Assembly (NCBI RefSeq): GCF_023227765.1
Contig: NZ_JALKBZ010000002.1
Span: forward strand, 1-64,000
DNA: 64,000 bases
DNA from: Fuchsiella alkaliacetigena
GTDB lineage: Bacteria > Bacillota > Halanaerobiia > Halobacteroidales > Acetohalobiaceae
Reading direction: 5' to 3'
The notes beneath the pieces are model-generated. The model worked only from the letters and a program-made list of their open reading frames with translations, was not told the origin of the DNA and made no database searches. Below, piece by piece: positions 8,528-17,297 of this stretch (position 1 is its first letter; each line of letters begins with the position of its first letter). The position numbers were made by a program, and so were the translations under genes.

Positions 8528-8559
8528 GTTGAAGAGATTAGTTTCAAAAAAAGCATTAG

Positions 8560-9780
8560 TTATCTAGATCGGGCCAGGCGAAATCCAAGCCCATAGCCGC
8601 TTTCGGCAGGGCTAGCTAGGGCTCTATTACCAACTCTACAGTAACTAGGATTAATATTCCAAGCCCCACCTCGTTTAACCCGATCTAAACGATGAACATG
8701 AGTATTACACCACTCCCACACATTACCGCTCATATCGTATAGTCCTAGTTCATTAGCCTTTTTCTTACCTACAGGCATAGTACCGCGTCCATAATTAGCT
8801 CGAGATAGATTAGAATTCCCCTTAGCCCTGGAATTGCTCCAACACCAAGCCACTTCTGCTAAGTTATTACTACCAGCATAAATAGTAACTCGACCTTGAG
8901 GACCTCCCCGAGCTGCATACTCCCATTCCTGAGAGGTAGGCAGTCTATATCCTTCTACAGTTTGAATGGTGTTCTCTGGCAAAGGCTCCCAAGTAGACTC
9001 ATCATAAGCAGGAGACAGCCCTACTTGAGTCGACAACCAGTTACAATAAGCTACTGCTCCGTACCAACTAATCTCTATTACTGGATAATTACTAATATCC
9101 AATGAATCTTCCCCACTCTGTAGATAAAAATAGCTACCATTATAGGCAAACTGACAGGCTGGAGAGGTTAGATTAAGCAACTTTTTTCCCTTATAGTTGC
9201 CATTTTCATCTATGTTTTTGCTATTTAGAAACTTCAGGTACTCCTGATTGGTAACTTGATACTTAGCCAGCTCTAGTTGCTGCTCCAGAGTTATATTTCC
9301 ATTATCAACTGAGGTAGTACCTGCCGGTACAAGCGCCATATTTAACAAAGAAGTATTAGTGCTAATACAAAGTTTTTTAAATGAGTTTACAGTCTGAGTA
9401 GACTCTCTATGCTCAACAGCTCCGCTTAAATTAGCTGTAGCTATTTCATTTTCCACCTTCTCTGTTTTCTGTTCAACTACTCCTAAAGCATAAGCCCAGC
9501 TATCTACCGTCCAGCTAGCTAACTCTGCAATTATTCCACAATTATTGACTAAGCTACGCTTAAGTTGAGCAGCCTTAAACTGATATTCTCCGCTTTCTTC
9601 AATCTCCAACAGTCCCCTAACTATATTTTTAGTTAAGGCCGTTAAGAGAAGAAAGTTTTCTCTATTATATTCCGGACACAGGTCGTTCAATAGGGCCCTT
9701 AATCTTTTAGGCTCTTCACAGATAACTACTCCATACTCCTCTATAATCTCTCTAAGCTGCTCAGTTACTACCTCCTTCAC
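8560..9780 (-). CDS. FGE/SUMF1-domain protein with N-terminal helical domain
   Basis: The first ~105 residues form a helical domain (EPKRLRALLNDLCPEYNREN...) seen fused to varied modules in stress and signalling proteins. After a linker, residues ~150-406 form a formylglycine-generating-enzyme (SUMF1/C-lectin) fold: WYGAVAYCNWLS, YRLPTSQEWEYAARGG, SGNVWEWCN, VKRGGAWN and GLGFRLARS. Of the paired active-site cysteines of true FGEs (human C336/C341), only the second is present in GGAWNINPSYC, so sulfatase activation is doubtful. The start is GTG with GGAGG 11 bp upstream. It is the last gene of the kinase/phosphatase/VWA operon, 39 bp after the kinase. Confidence 0.82.
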   Translation of the reverse strand: MKEVVTEQLREIIEEYGVVICEEPKRLRALLNDLCPEYNRENFLLLTALTKNIVRGLLEIEESGEYQFKAAQLKRSLVNNCGIIAELASWTVDSWAYALGVVEQKTEKVENEIATANLSGAVEHRESTQTVNSFKKLCISTNTSLLNMALVPAGTTSVDNGNITLEQQLELAKYQVTNQEYLKFLNSKNIDENGNYKGKKLLNLTSPACQFAYNGSYFYLQSGEDSLDISNYPVIEISWYGAVAYCNWLSTQVGLSPAYDESTWEPLPENTIQTVEGYRLPTSQEWEYAARGGPQGRVTIYAGSNNLAEVAWCWSNSRAKGNSNLSRANYGRGTMPVGKKKANELGLYDMSGNVWEWCNTHVHRLDRVKRGGAWNINPSYCRVGNRALASPAESGYGLGFRLARSR

Positions 9781-9819
9781 TACTCAAAACACCTCCTACT
9801 GACTCTAAACAGCAGAAAA

Positions 9820-11142
9820 TTAATAAATTATTTCTCCCACCCTATTTCCAAAATCGATCTTCACTCCGGCAGCTAGGGCTATACTCCGCTCCGGTACTAC
9901 CTCCTTAATTTCTCCTTTATTATTGGTAACCGACCAAGGAGTATCACTCAAATTTTTAAGTCCCCAAACTGAAGGCTTTTTAGGATGCTGAGTAAGCTCA
10001 GCTACTTCCTTAGAAAAGTCTCTCTTGCTATTTTTATCAGTATGATGTGGATATAGCTTAGCTTCAGAATTAAGCATAACTATCTTCTGTTCATTATCAT
10101 CAAACTTAATTCGGTAGGGCAAGACCAACTCCTGAGCACAGTGACAACACTCTCCTGGCTGCTCTTTATCCATCTGCTGCGGATCATAAAAGTTTTCGCC
10201 ACCACAGTCTACACAGTAAAAAATAGAGTCTCTTAACCTCAGCATTGCTGAGCGCCACTGTCCCTCTCTTACCCGCTTATTAACATTATTTAAGCCTTCG
10301 GTAAAGGTCTGCGTAAATAATTCCCTAATAAACTCAGGATAAATCGGCCAACTATCAATAGCATTCTGATGCTCACCGGGTACTGGTCGATTGGAGTCAT
10401 CATCAGGATCAAAGATGAATACCGGCTCCTGACCATATATTTTCTGCATTGCCGGCAGATCAAAACAGCGAATCTTACTTTCTTGTTTTCCGTGCAAAGG
10501 ATGACTGTTCATAAATATATAAAAAAGCAATACTGCTAAGGAGAATATGTCCGAACTGGTATTGGGAGTAGTCTCGCCGCGCACCACTTCCGGAGCCATG
10601 AAGCGCTGAGTACCCAACACACTAGCCTCACTTTCGTTATTAATACCTACATTATCGTTATCACAGATACTGATTTCACCATTACGAGGATTAAAAAAGA
10701 TATTATCGAAGTTAATATCTCTATAGCAGTAACCTCTTGAATGTAACTTCCGGTAGCTATCGGCTAATTGATAGCCTACTGTACAAAGAGCCCGATAATT
10801 AGTATTCACTCTCCTAGCTACCAGTTCGGCTATGCTTTTATAACCTGGCTTACGCAGTTCCATAATATAACCAAAACCCTCTATACTAGACGAATATACT
10901 AGATCAAAGGGCCATAAAAATCTATCACAAGGAGCACCCTCCTTGATCAAGTCTTCAATTATTTCTTTTTGCTTAGTAGTAGCTTTGCTAGGTTTATACC
11001 ACTTTACTGCTACCTGTTGATCTCCGTACTCCGCTTTGTAAACTTTACCTTGAGTTCCATCACCTATAGATTCTTTTATTTTACAGTCCAGCTTAGCTTT
11101 AACTGTTTTCACTTCATCTCCAGCTTGAGGCATTAAACTCAT
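9820..11142 (-). CDS. Ser/Thr protein kinase with zinc ribbon and FHA-like tail (TerY-P type)
   Basis: A Hanks-type kinase with all core elements: glycine loop IGDGTQGKVY (26-35), VAVK with Lys47, catalytic loop YRDINFDN (Asp142, Asn147), DND in place of DFG (161-163), and APE (183-185). After the kinase fold comes a zinc ribbon (CVDC at 310-313, then CCHC at 332-335). The C-terminal ~70 residues resemble an FHA-like beta domain (WGLKNLSDTPW, KIDFGNRVG). Kinase-ribbon-FHA organisation next to PP2C and VWA genes matches the TerY-P phosphorylation triad. AGGATGATTAG precedes the ATG, directly abutting the PP2C stop codon. Confidence 0.85.
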   Translation of the reverse strand: MSLMPQAGDEVKTVKAKLDCKIKESIGDGTQGKVYKAEYGDQQVAVKWYKPSKATTKQKEIIEDLIKEGAPCDRFLWPFDLVYSSSIEGFGYIMELRKPGYKSIAELVARRVNTNYRALCTVGYQLADSYRKLHSRGYCYRDINFDNIFFNPRNGEISICDNDNVGINNESEASVLGTQRFMAPEVVRGETTPNTSSDIFSLAVLLFYIFMNSHPLHGKQESKIRCFDLPAMQKIYGQEPVFIFDPDDDSNRPVPGEHQNAIDSWPIYPEFIRELFTQTFTEGLNNVNKRVREGQWRSAMLRLRDSIFYCVDCGGENFYDPQQMDKEQPGECCHCAQELVLPYRIKFDDNEQKIVMLNSEAKLYPHHTDKNSKRDFSKEVAELTQHPKKPSVWGLKNLSDTPWSVTNNKGEIKEVVPERSIALAAGVKIDFGNRVGEIIY

Positions 11143-12090
11143 CTAATCATCCTTTCTTGCTTGCAAAGTTTCAAACTCTTCACTATTCTCCTGCTCTGTT
11201 AATAAACTATTTTGATAAGCCAAAAGCACAGTAATATCGTCTCCGCTTCCTGCCTCGGTAGTCTCCTTTAACCAAGTAGGCAAGTTATCCTTTAGAAACT
11301 GCGGGCCCTGCTTAGGCAAGAGCTCTGCAAAATCATCAGCTACCTTGAAAAAATCTTCTTCACTACGAAAAGAATTAGCATAACCATCGGTAGCAATAAA
11401 AAACAAATTAGGTTTCTTCTTAGTTGCTGAAGTTAAAGAGATTTTAAAGTAAGGGGCTGGATCGGCCATGCTTAAAGAATTAGTAGCATTACCTAACTGA
11501 TCATCGGCAAAAACTCTCGTCACCTCTCCCCACTGAGACATAGTCACTATATCTCCATCGCCTAACTGTAAATAAAGAATAAAATGTTCTGTAACTAATA
11601 CAGCAGTTAAGGTGCTACCGTAGGCCTTTAAATAGCCATCACTACTGCTTTCTATTTGCTCTCTAAGTTCTGGGCCTTGTTTAGTTTCAATTTCCTTTAG
11701 CTTTGCTAATGCCGTCTCATCCTCGACAAAGGGATTATCCTCTTGATACTGCTCTACCTTTTCTCGCCAACTCTTAACTATTCTCACTGGCAGTTTCTCC
11801 TTAACTCTTTCTTTCACTAAAGGTAAGGTTTTAGGATCAAAACCATCAACTAAAGCCTCCTTTATAATTACCTCCTCAGCAGCCTCCACAGCTAGCTTAG
11901 CCCCTATTTGACTGCGAAAATACTTTAAACTACCATGACCATCGGCAGTAGCCAAAAATAGATAGTCTTTTGCTCTTTTATATTGATAAGCATCCTGATT
12001 AGGAAGTCCACTTTGAATATGTTTCGCTCCCCTCACAGAAGCGGCGATTAGACCCCATTGTTCGCTTAAGTCTCCTTGAGTTTCTACCAT
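11143..12090 (-). CDS. PP2C-type protein phosphatase (TerY-P triad)
   Basis: A PP2C-family metal-dependent Ser/Thr phosphatase. SGLPNQDAY (28-35) and TADGHG (48-53) provide metal-binding Asp residues; FIATDGYANSF and GSGDDITVLLAY near the end complete the site. The start, WGLIAASVRGAKHIQSG, is typical of phosphatases paired with TerY-like VWA proteins, unlike the short PrpC type encoded at 49566-50282. It probably reverses the neighbouring kinase. A good ribosome site, GGGAGGT, lies 5 bp before the ATG. The spacing is 43 bp to the VWA gene and 0 bp to the kinase gene. Confidence 0.87.
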   Translation of the reverse strand: MVETQGDLSEQWGLIAASVRGAKHIQSGLPNQDAYQYKRAKDYLFLATADGHGSLKYFRSQIGAKLAVEAAEEVIIKEALVDGFDPKTLPLVKERVKEKLPVRIVKSWREKVEQYQEDNPFVEDETALAKLKEIETKQGPELREQIESSSDGYLKAYGSTLTAVLVTEHFILYLQLGDGDIVTMSQWGEVTRVFADDQLGNATNSLSMADPAPYFKISLTSATKKKPNLFFIATDGYANSFRSEEDFFKVADDFAELLPKQGPQFLKDNLPTWLKETTEAGSGDDITVLLAYQNSLLTEQENSEEFETLQARKDD

Positions 12091-12133
12091 AGCTTACCTC
12101 CCACTGTGAATTTAACCTACTTAATAATATTTT

Positions 12134-12838
12134 TTAAAAAACATCTATATTGGGATCAAGATCGTCATCAGCAGTAACCTGCGGCACCGGTGGTCGCGGA
12201 ACATTGCTATTCTGCTCAGTAGCAACTTCAGAGCTACCTGTAGAAGCTGATTTGACTACCTCAGTCGAAGCCCACTTAATATAAGCAGTCAGCTCCTCAG
12301 AGTTATCGGCCTGCAAAGGCTCTATCTCTGGATTACCAATAAAGCGTTGCAAAACCTCATGGTCGGCATTATCACCAATAGCAATAGCAATTTTAACAGC
12401 CTTTTTACCCCAAGGCTGAGACTCTAACTCCGCTAAACCCTTTTCAAAGTCATCGGTAGGTTGACCATCAGAAAGCAAAACTAAAACCGGAGGCAAACCC
12501 TTTTTAGGCATCACAGAGGTCTTTAGCTCCTCTGCTAACATAGATAGCGCCTTACCTAAGTCTGTTACTCCATTAGCTTTTAAATCACTCCAAGTAAAGT
12601 TTTCAATATCCGTCGCTTGAGCCACATGCCACTCCGCTCCACTGGAAAACTTCAGGGCCCGCACTTTAAGTTCAGCGTTGGGATTTTCACGAGCTACCTC
12701 CCTCATTTCTGGAATAGCCTCTTTAATGGCATTATTTAAAGATTGGATCTTACCACTAACCGACATAGAACCAGAACAGTCAACAATCCAAAAGAAATGT
12801 AGCTCTCGCTTACTAAGCTCCCCACCAATTAATGACAT
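12134..12838 (-). CDS. TerY-like von Willebrand factor A domain protein
   Basis: A cytoplasmic VWA-domain protein with an intact MIDAS motif, DCSGSMS, at residues 20-26; TDLGKAL and LLSDGQPTDD supply the remaining metal ligands. ATG at 12838 is chosen over an upstream in-frame ATG at 12901 because TerY relatives begin exactly here (MSLIGGELSKRELHFFWIVD) and GAGG lies 11 bp before it. The C-terminal ~45 residues are low-complexity (Ser, Pro, Asp). In TerY-P modules the VWA protein is thought to be the phosphorylation-regulated scaffold. Confidence 0.85.
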   Translation of the reverse strand: MSLIGGELSKRELHFFWIVDCSGSMSVSGKIQSLNNAIKEAIPEMREVARENPNAELKVRALKFSSGAEWHVAQATDIENFTWSDLKANGVTDLGKALSMLAEELKTSVMPKKGLPPVLVLLSDGQPTDDFEKGLAELESQPWGKKAVKIAIAIGDNADHEVLQRFIGNPEIEPLQADNSEELTAYIKWASTEVVKSASTGSSEVATEQNSNVPRPPVPQVTADDDLDPNIDVF

Positions 12839-12965
12839 AGCTAATCCATCCTCTCTATTATTAACTAATCGCCTATTTACAATTAAGTATTTTAGCTCCA
12901 AAAAGAATTGTTATCTAAATAATACTGTACAGCCCCAGTTTTATCCTTCAAGGTATAAGCAAAAA

Positions 12966-15011
12966 TCAGATTTCTAGAGTCTCTGCAATCTGTCGATATT
13001 TTTTGGAGATCGTATTACTGCTTACTCCATATTTAGCTCCTACCTCTTTTTGAGTAGCTGACCAGTTATTCATTTTAGCAAATAAATACTCTACGGCTGC
13101 GGCCCAGCTTTTATCCTGTCCTCTAATTTCCTTTTTTCTGCTCTTATAATCTCTCCAAAGCAGAATAATATCACAGCATAGCTCTCCTTGTAGTTCTCCC
13201 TCATTCTTTTCAATTATCAGCTCTTCCACCCCATCTTGAAAAACTGTATTTCCTCCAAAATCTAAATTTAGCTTTTCCTTTAAGAGATCTATCTCAGTTA
13301 AATTGAAAAAATTGACCTCGCTATCTTCTACAAAATTAGCTATTAGCTCTAATTTTTCTACATAATCTCTTAGCTGCTTTCTCCCTCTTTCTTCTTGTGA
13401 AAGCTCCAAAGGAGTTTTACCATCAAATTTTTCAATTGGATTTAAAGGATCGTTTATGAAAGCTTCCACCAAAGATCTTGATTCCTCTTTACTCCTATTA
13501 TCTAAACCACCAATTATCTTTCCTGTCTCCAAATCAACCTCATACTCCTTCTTAAAAGTAGCAGTAAATAACAGTAAGTCTTCTATAAGCTCTTTCCCAG
13601 CTGCAAATTTATCCTGAAGATGTGTTCTCAAAAAGATACTCTCGTCATCAATAATAAAGTTACCACAAACCCGTCCCCGCTCTTCGGAAGTCCAAACCAA
13701 AAAGTCCGTTTCTGCTGCCGAATCATCCTCTATTATATTTTCTTGAGACAGTAATCTCTTTTTAGCTAAGCTTCTGGATTGGATACTATATTCGGCTTCA
13801 TATACTACTCGAATATCCTGTTCTTCCTTAAGTAGTCTACGAATATTCATAAATAGGCTAAATAGATTAACTCCCCAAGCTTGCAAAAACTCATTTAGGT
13901 CATTACTTCCCGTCTCCTGCTGATACCTAATAAAGCTATCCTTTAAATCATCTAACAGCAGTTCTTTATAATCTATAGGGATTGTATCGTGCGGGCCCAC
14001 TAACTGATATTCAGTCCCTATCTTAGCAATTCTGCCTAAAATAAGCTCCCTTTCACTAAAGCTAACCTCTTTACTAGTCAACAGCAGCTCTTCCTCCCGC
14101 ATAATATCCTGAAGCAAATACTCCTCCCCCCAACACTCTTCTACTAAATAAAGACCTACCGGAAGCTCCAAGCACTCTTCTAAGATCTCTTTTTCTTTCT
14201 CACTGAGCAACTCCCAGTTTTGTTCTCGAAAGAGATCAACAACCGTCTGTCCAGCCTCTAATTGATAATCAAAAATTAATAAAAACTCCAATAATAACTC
14301 AATATCTGCTGAAAGCTCAGCTTCCAGATTAACTCCCATTACTTCAGCGAAATAACCATAAAAATCCGCAACTTCAAACTGATAACCACCTTCTACTTCC
14401 TCGAAGAACTCCACTAGTTTACTCAAAAGCTTTTCTTTAGCTAAATTATAAGCTGGCTGCTCCTCTTCACCGTTAATTAAGTGATCTTCCTGTTCGCCCT
14501 CTTTTTCTTGATTATAAAGATTAATCAGCTGATCCACCTCTTCTTCATCAGCAATACCAATTCCAGAATCTTCAGCCGACTCAAAGAATGACTTAGCTGC
14601 CCCGACGTTTTCAGAATTGTTAGCATTATCCACAATTTGCTCCCCCAGCTCCTGAACAGTAGCAATCAGTTCTTTTTCGTTATCTAAGATCGACTGTTTA
14701 GCTAAAAACTTAAAGAAGGCCGTTAACACTCCTGGAATAGCCCTAAAGTACTCTTCGCCTGCACTAATCTTCCGGGGTAAAATTGAAATGCAGCATTCTC
14801 TAGTTCTGGCTTTATCCCATTGCTCCGGTTTTAAAACAAAGTTTGTATACATAAAGTCTGCAAAAGAATCAACTATAAAATAGCTTTCCCGCTGCTCAAC
14901 CTTGTTCAATTCACTAAAAAAATCACTCTCCTCAAACTGCTCATGCCAAATTTCAATCTGCTCTTTAAGCTCTGCAAACTCTTCATCAGTATACCTAGTC
15001 ATTACTTTCAT
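12966..15011 (-). CDS. uncharacterised 681-residue protein with C-terminal HTH
   Basis: First gene of the VWA-PP2C-kinase-FGE operon and not recognised over most of its length. It is highly acidic and helical. The final ~50 residues look like a helix-turn-helix (KSWAAAVEYLFAKMNNW, then TQKEVGAKYGVSSNTISKKY), as found at the end of some SEC-C/plasmid-ORF-type proteins. Near residue 540, PLNPIEKFDGKTPLELS resembles the 'NPxxxFxGkTPxEL' motif of such proteins. It may be a DNA-binding sensor controlling the module. The ATG at 15011 has its GGGGAG only two bases away; ATG at 15002 is an alternative. Confidence 0.65.
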   Translation of the reverse strand: MKVMTRYTDEEFAELKEQIEIWHEQFEESDFFSELNKVEQRESYFIVDSFADFMYTNFVLKPEQWDKARTRECCISILPRKISAGEEYFRAIPGVLTAFFKFLAKQSILDNEKELIATVQELGEQIVDNANNSENVGAAKSFFESAEDSGIGIADEEEVDQLINLYNQEKEGEQEDHLINGEEEQPAYNLAKEKLLSKLVEFFEEVEGGYQFEVADFYGYFAEVMGVNLEAELSADIELLLEFLLIFDYQLEAGQTVVDLFREQNWELLSEKEKEILEECLELPVGLYLVEECWGEEYLLQDIMREEELLLTSKEVSFSERELILGRIAKIGTEYQLVGPHDTIPIDYKELLLDDLKDSFIRYQQETGSNDLNEFLQAWGVNLFSLFMNIRRLLKEEQDIRVVYEAEYSIQSRSLAKKRLLSQENIIEDDSAAETDFLVWTSEERGRVCGNFIIDDESIFLRTHLQDKFAAGKELIEDLLLFTATFKKEYEVDLETGKIIGGLDNRSKEESRSLVEAFINDPLNPIEKFDGKTPLELSQEERGRKQLRDYVEKLELIANFVEDSEVNFFNLTEIDLLKEKLNLDFGGNTVFQDGVEELIIEKNEGELQGELCCDIILLWRDYKSRKKEIRGQDKSWAAAVEYLFAKMNNWSATQKEVGAKYGVSSNTISKKYRQIAETLEI

Positions 15012-15232
15012 TACTCCCCTTTCTGCAAATCCAAAAGTAAATACGAACTAAAAGCCAATATATTCAAATAATTAATTTCTATTCTTCAGTTAAAAGCAAT
15101 ACATTTATATGTTTACACATCAATAGCTAAAGCTCCTTCAACTAATCAAAAATTTCTTTCTTAAATAAATGTTGCTATTTTAAAACAAAAAGCATTTTAA
15201 AAACTAATCATCTGGGTTTATTGCCTATTATT

Positions 15233-15260
15233 TTGCATAAATCAACTAATATGATATAAT
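15233..15260 (+). promoter_or_regulatory. sigma-A-type promoter for pullulanase
   Basis: TTGCAT, a 16-bp spacer and a perfect TATAAT (15255-15260) lie 85 bp before the pullulanase start. The rest of the 15012-15344 gap is AT-rich, and no other gene or clear promoter for the divergent operon was seen in it. Confidence 0.65.
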
Positions 15261-15344
15261 AATTTAGAAACTTCTAAAATAATAAAACTATCCGTAATTC
15301 TTAACAGATATATTTCTTTAATAACTAAGAGGGGGGTTAAAAAG

Positions 15345-17195
15345 ATGAATTATTTAGATAAAAAAGTAGGTATTTATTATAGTCAAGAAAAAACTGAATT
15401 TCATGTTTGGGCTCCTAATGTAGACCAAGTAAAGCTATTGCTCTACGAAATAAACGGCAAGTATGAAAATCCAGGCCAAGTATTTAATATGGAACAAGAT
15501 TCAGACGGAATCTGGTCAATTACTGTAAGTGGCGATCATAAGGGGAAGTTCTATAACTATTTAGTAGAGGATCGTAACGACTTAAAATGTGCAGTAGATC
15601 CCTATGCGCAAGCAGTTTCCTTAAACGGAACTAAAGGAGTAATTGTCGATTTAGCAGAAACTAATCCTGAAGGCTGGGAAGATGATCAACGTCCTCCCTT
15701 GGAAAATCTAGAAGACAGCATAATCTATGAAATACACGTTAAAGATTTTTCAATTTCTCCCTATTCAGGCATGGAAAATAAAGGTAAGTACTTAGCCTTT
15801 ACTGAGTTAGGTACTACAGTTCCGGGAACCGATATTAAAACAGGAGTGGCCCATTTAAAAGAGCTAGGAATAACTCACGTTCACCTGCTTCCAGTCTTCG
15901 ATTTCGGCAGTGTTGACGAAAGATTAGACTATCAGTATAACTGGGGTTATGATCCTCAAAATTATAACGTTCCGGAAGGCTTGTACGCTACTGATCCTAG
16001 CCAGCCTAAAACTAGAATTAGAGAACTAAAGCGTTTAATTCAGAGCTTACACCAAAATGGAATCAGAGTAATTATGGATGTAGTCTATAATCATACCTAC
16101 CGGCTTTATGAATCTAATTTCGGTAAGTTAGCACCTCAGGAATACTATCGTTTTTATGAAGAGGGAGAGCCTGCTAATGGTTCCGGTTGTGGAAATGAAA
16201 TTGCTTCGGAAAATCCAATGGTTAGAAAGTTTATTGTAGACTCTGTAGAATATTGGGCCCGCGAGTACCATATCGACGGATTCAGATTCGATTTGATGGG
16301 TTTAATAGATCAAAAAACAATGGAAGCTGTCGCTAATAGACTACATGAAATTGACCCTAGTATTCTAATTTATGGCGAACCCTGGACTGCCGATAAGTCT
16401 CCTTTACCTATTGATCAGCGAATGTTAAAAGGGCGACAGCGCGGACTCAAAATAGGAGTATTCAATGATGATTTAAGAGATACCATTAAAGGAGGTACCA
16501 GAGGTAAAGCTAAAGGTTATGTAAATGGAGAGCTTGCTAATCTAGATTACTTAAAGTCTGGAATTACAGCTCAAATTTCCTCTTATGCCTCTAGTCCTCA
16601 CGAAGTTATTAACTATGTCTCTTCCCATGATGACTTAACACTTTGGGATAAGATTGAAAAAACATGCCCTCAAGCTAGCTACGAAGATAAAGTACGAATG
16701 AGCAATCTAAGTAATGCGATAGTGCTTACCTCGCAGGGCATCCCCTTTTTACATGGTGGAGTGGATCTATTAAGAACTAAGTACGGAGTAGAAAACAGCT
16801 ATCAATCTTCAGATAGGATTAATAAGATAGACTGGGTGAAAAAAATAGATAATAACTATGTCTTTAAGTACTATCAGGGATTAATTAAATTAAGAAAAGA
16901 ACATCCCGCCTTTAGAATGGCCTCTGCCGAAGATATCAAAAAGCATTTGCAGTTTTTAGAGGCCGATTACGGAATAATTGCCTTTCAATTACAAGGGTAT
17001 GCTAATAATGATAGTTGGGAAACAATTATTGTTGTTTATAACCCTTTTATGGAAGCAAGAGATATCCGACTTCCGGAAAGCAAGAACTGGGAAATTGTTG
17101 TTAAGGATAAAAAAGCCGGTACTGAAACTTTAGAAAGCTTTTACGGTCAGATGGTCTTAGTCCCCAAAATCAGTACTATGGTTTTACACGATTAA
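15345..17195 (+). CDS. pulA: type I pullulanase
   Basis: A glycoside hydrolase family 13 debranching enzyme cutting alpha-1,6 bonds of pullulan, glycogen or limit dextrins. An N-terminal CBM48-like domain (FHVWAPNVDQVKLLLY) leads to the catalytic barrel. The type I signature YNWGYDP is at residues 198-204. Catalytic residues are Asp316 in GFRFDLMG, Glu345 in YGEPW and the HDD motif at 428-430. There is no signal peptide, so it acts in the cytoplasm, probably on stored glycogen. At 616 residues it is near the short end of the family. GAGGGGGG precedes the ATG. Confidence 0.93.
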   Translation: MNYLDKKVGIYYSQEKTEFHVWAPNVDQVKLLLYEINGKYENPGQVFNMEQDSDGIWSITVSGDHKGKFYNYLVEDRNDLKCAVDPYAQAVSLNGTKGVIVDLAETNPEGWEDDQRPPLENLEDSIIYEIHVKDFSISPYSGMENKGKYLAFTELGTTVPGTDIKTGVAHLKELGITHVHLLPVFDFGSVDERLDYQYNWGYDPQNYNVPEGLYATDPSQPKTRIRELKRLIQSLHQNGIRVIMDVVYNHTYRLYESNFGKLAPQEYYRFYEEGEPANGSGCGNEIASENPMVRKFIVDSVEYWAREYHIDGFRFDLMGLIDQKTMEAVANRLHEIDPSILIYGEPWTADKSPLPIDQRMLKGRQRGLKIGVFNDDLRDTIKGGTRGKAKGYVNGELANLDYLKSGITAQISSYASSPHEVINYVSSHDDLTLWDKIEKTCPQASYEDKVRMSNLSNAIVLTSQGIPFLHGGVDLLRTKYGVENSYQSSDRINKIDWVKKIDNNYVFKYYQGLIKLRKEHPAFRMASAEDIKKHLQFLEADYGIIAFQLQGYANNDSWETIIVVYNPFMEARDIRLPESKNWEIVVKDKKAGTETLESFYGQMVLVPKISTMVLHD

Positions 17196-17221
17196 TAATA
17201 ATCAATTTTACCAAAATCTAC

Positions 17222-17250
17222 TTTAAAGTGAAATCTTTATTTGATATAAT
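17222..17250 (+). promoter_or_regulatory. possible promoter of the UspA gene
   Basis: TTTAAA, a 17-bp spacer and a perfect TATAAT (17245-17250) lie 48 bp upstream of the tandem UspA gene. The -35 box is weak, and a second TATAAT occurs at 17256-17261. Confidence 0.45.
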
Positions 17251-17297
17251 GAAGATATAATCGAATTAAAAGTTTACTTTAAAAGGGGTGATCAATA

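Noticed and set aside
8560-15011. Calling the operon a tellurite-resistance locus.
   Set aside because: Only the TerY-P-type triad is present; no TerB, TerC, TerD or TerZ genes are seen in the window.
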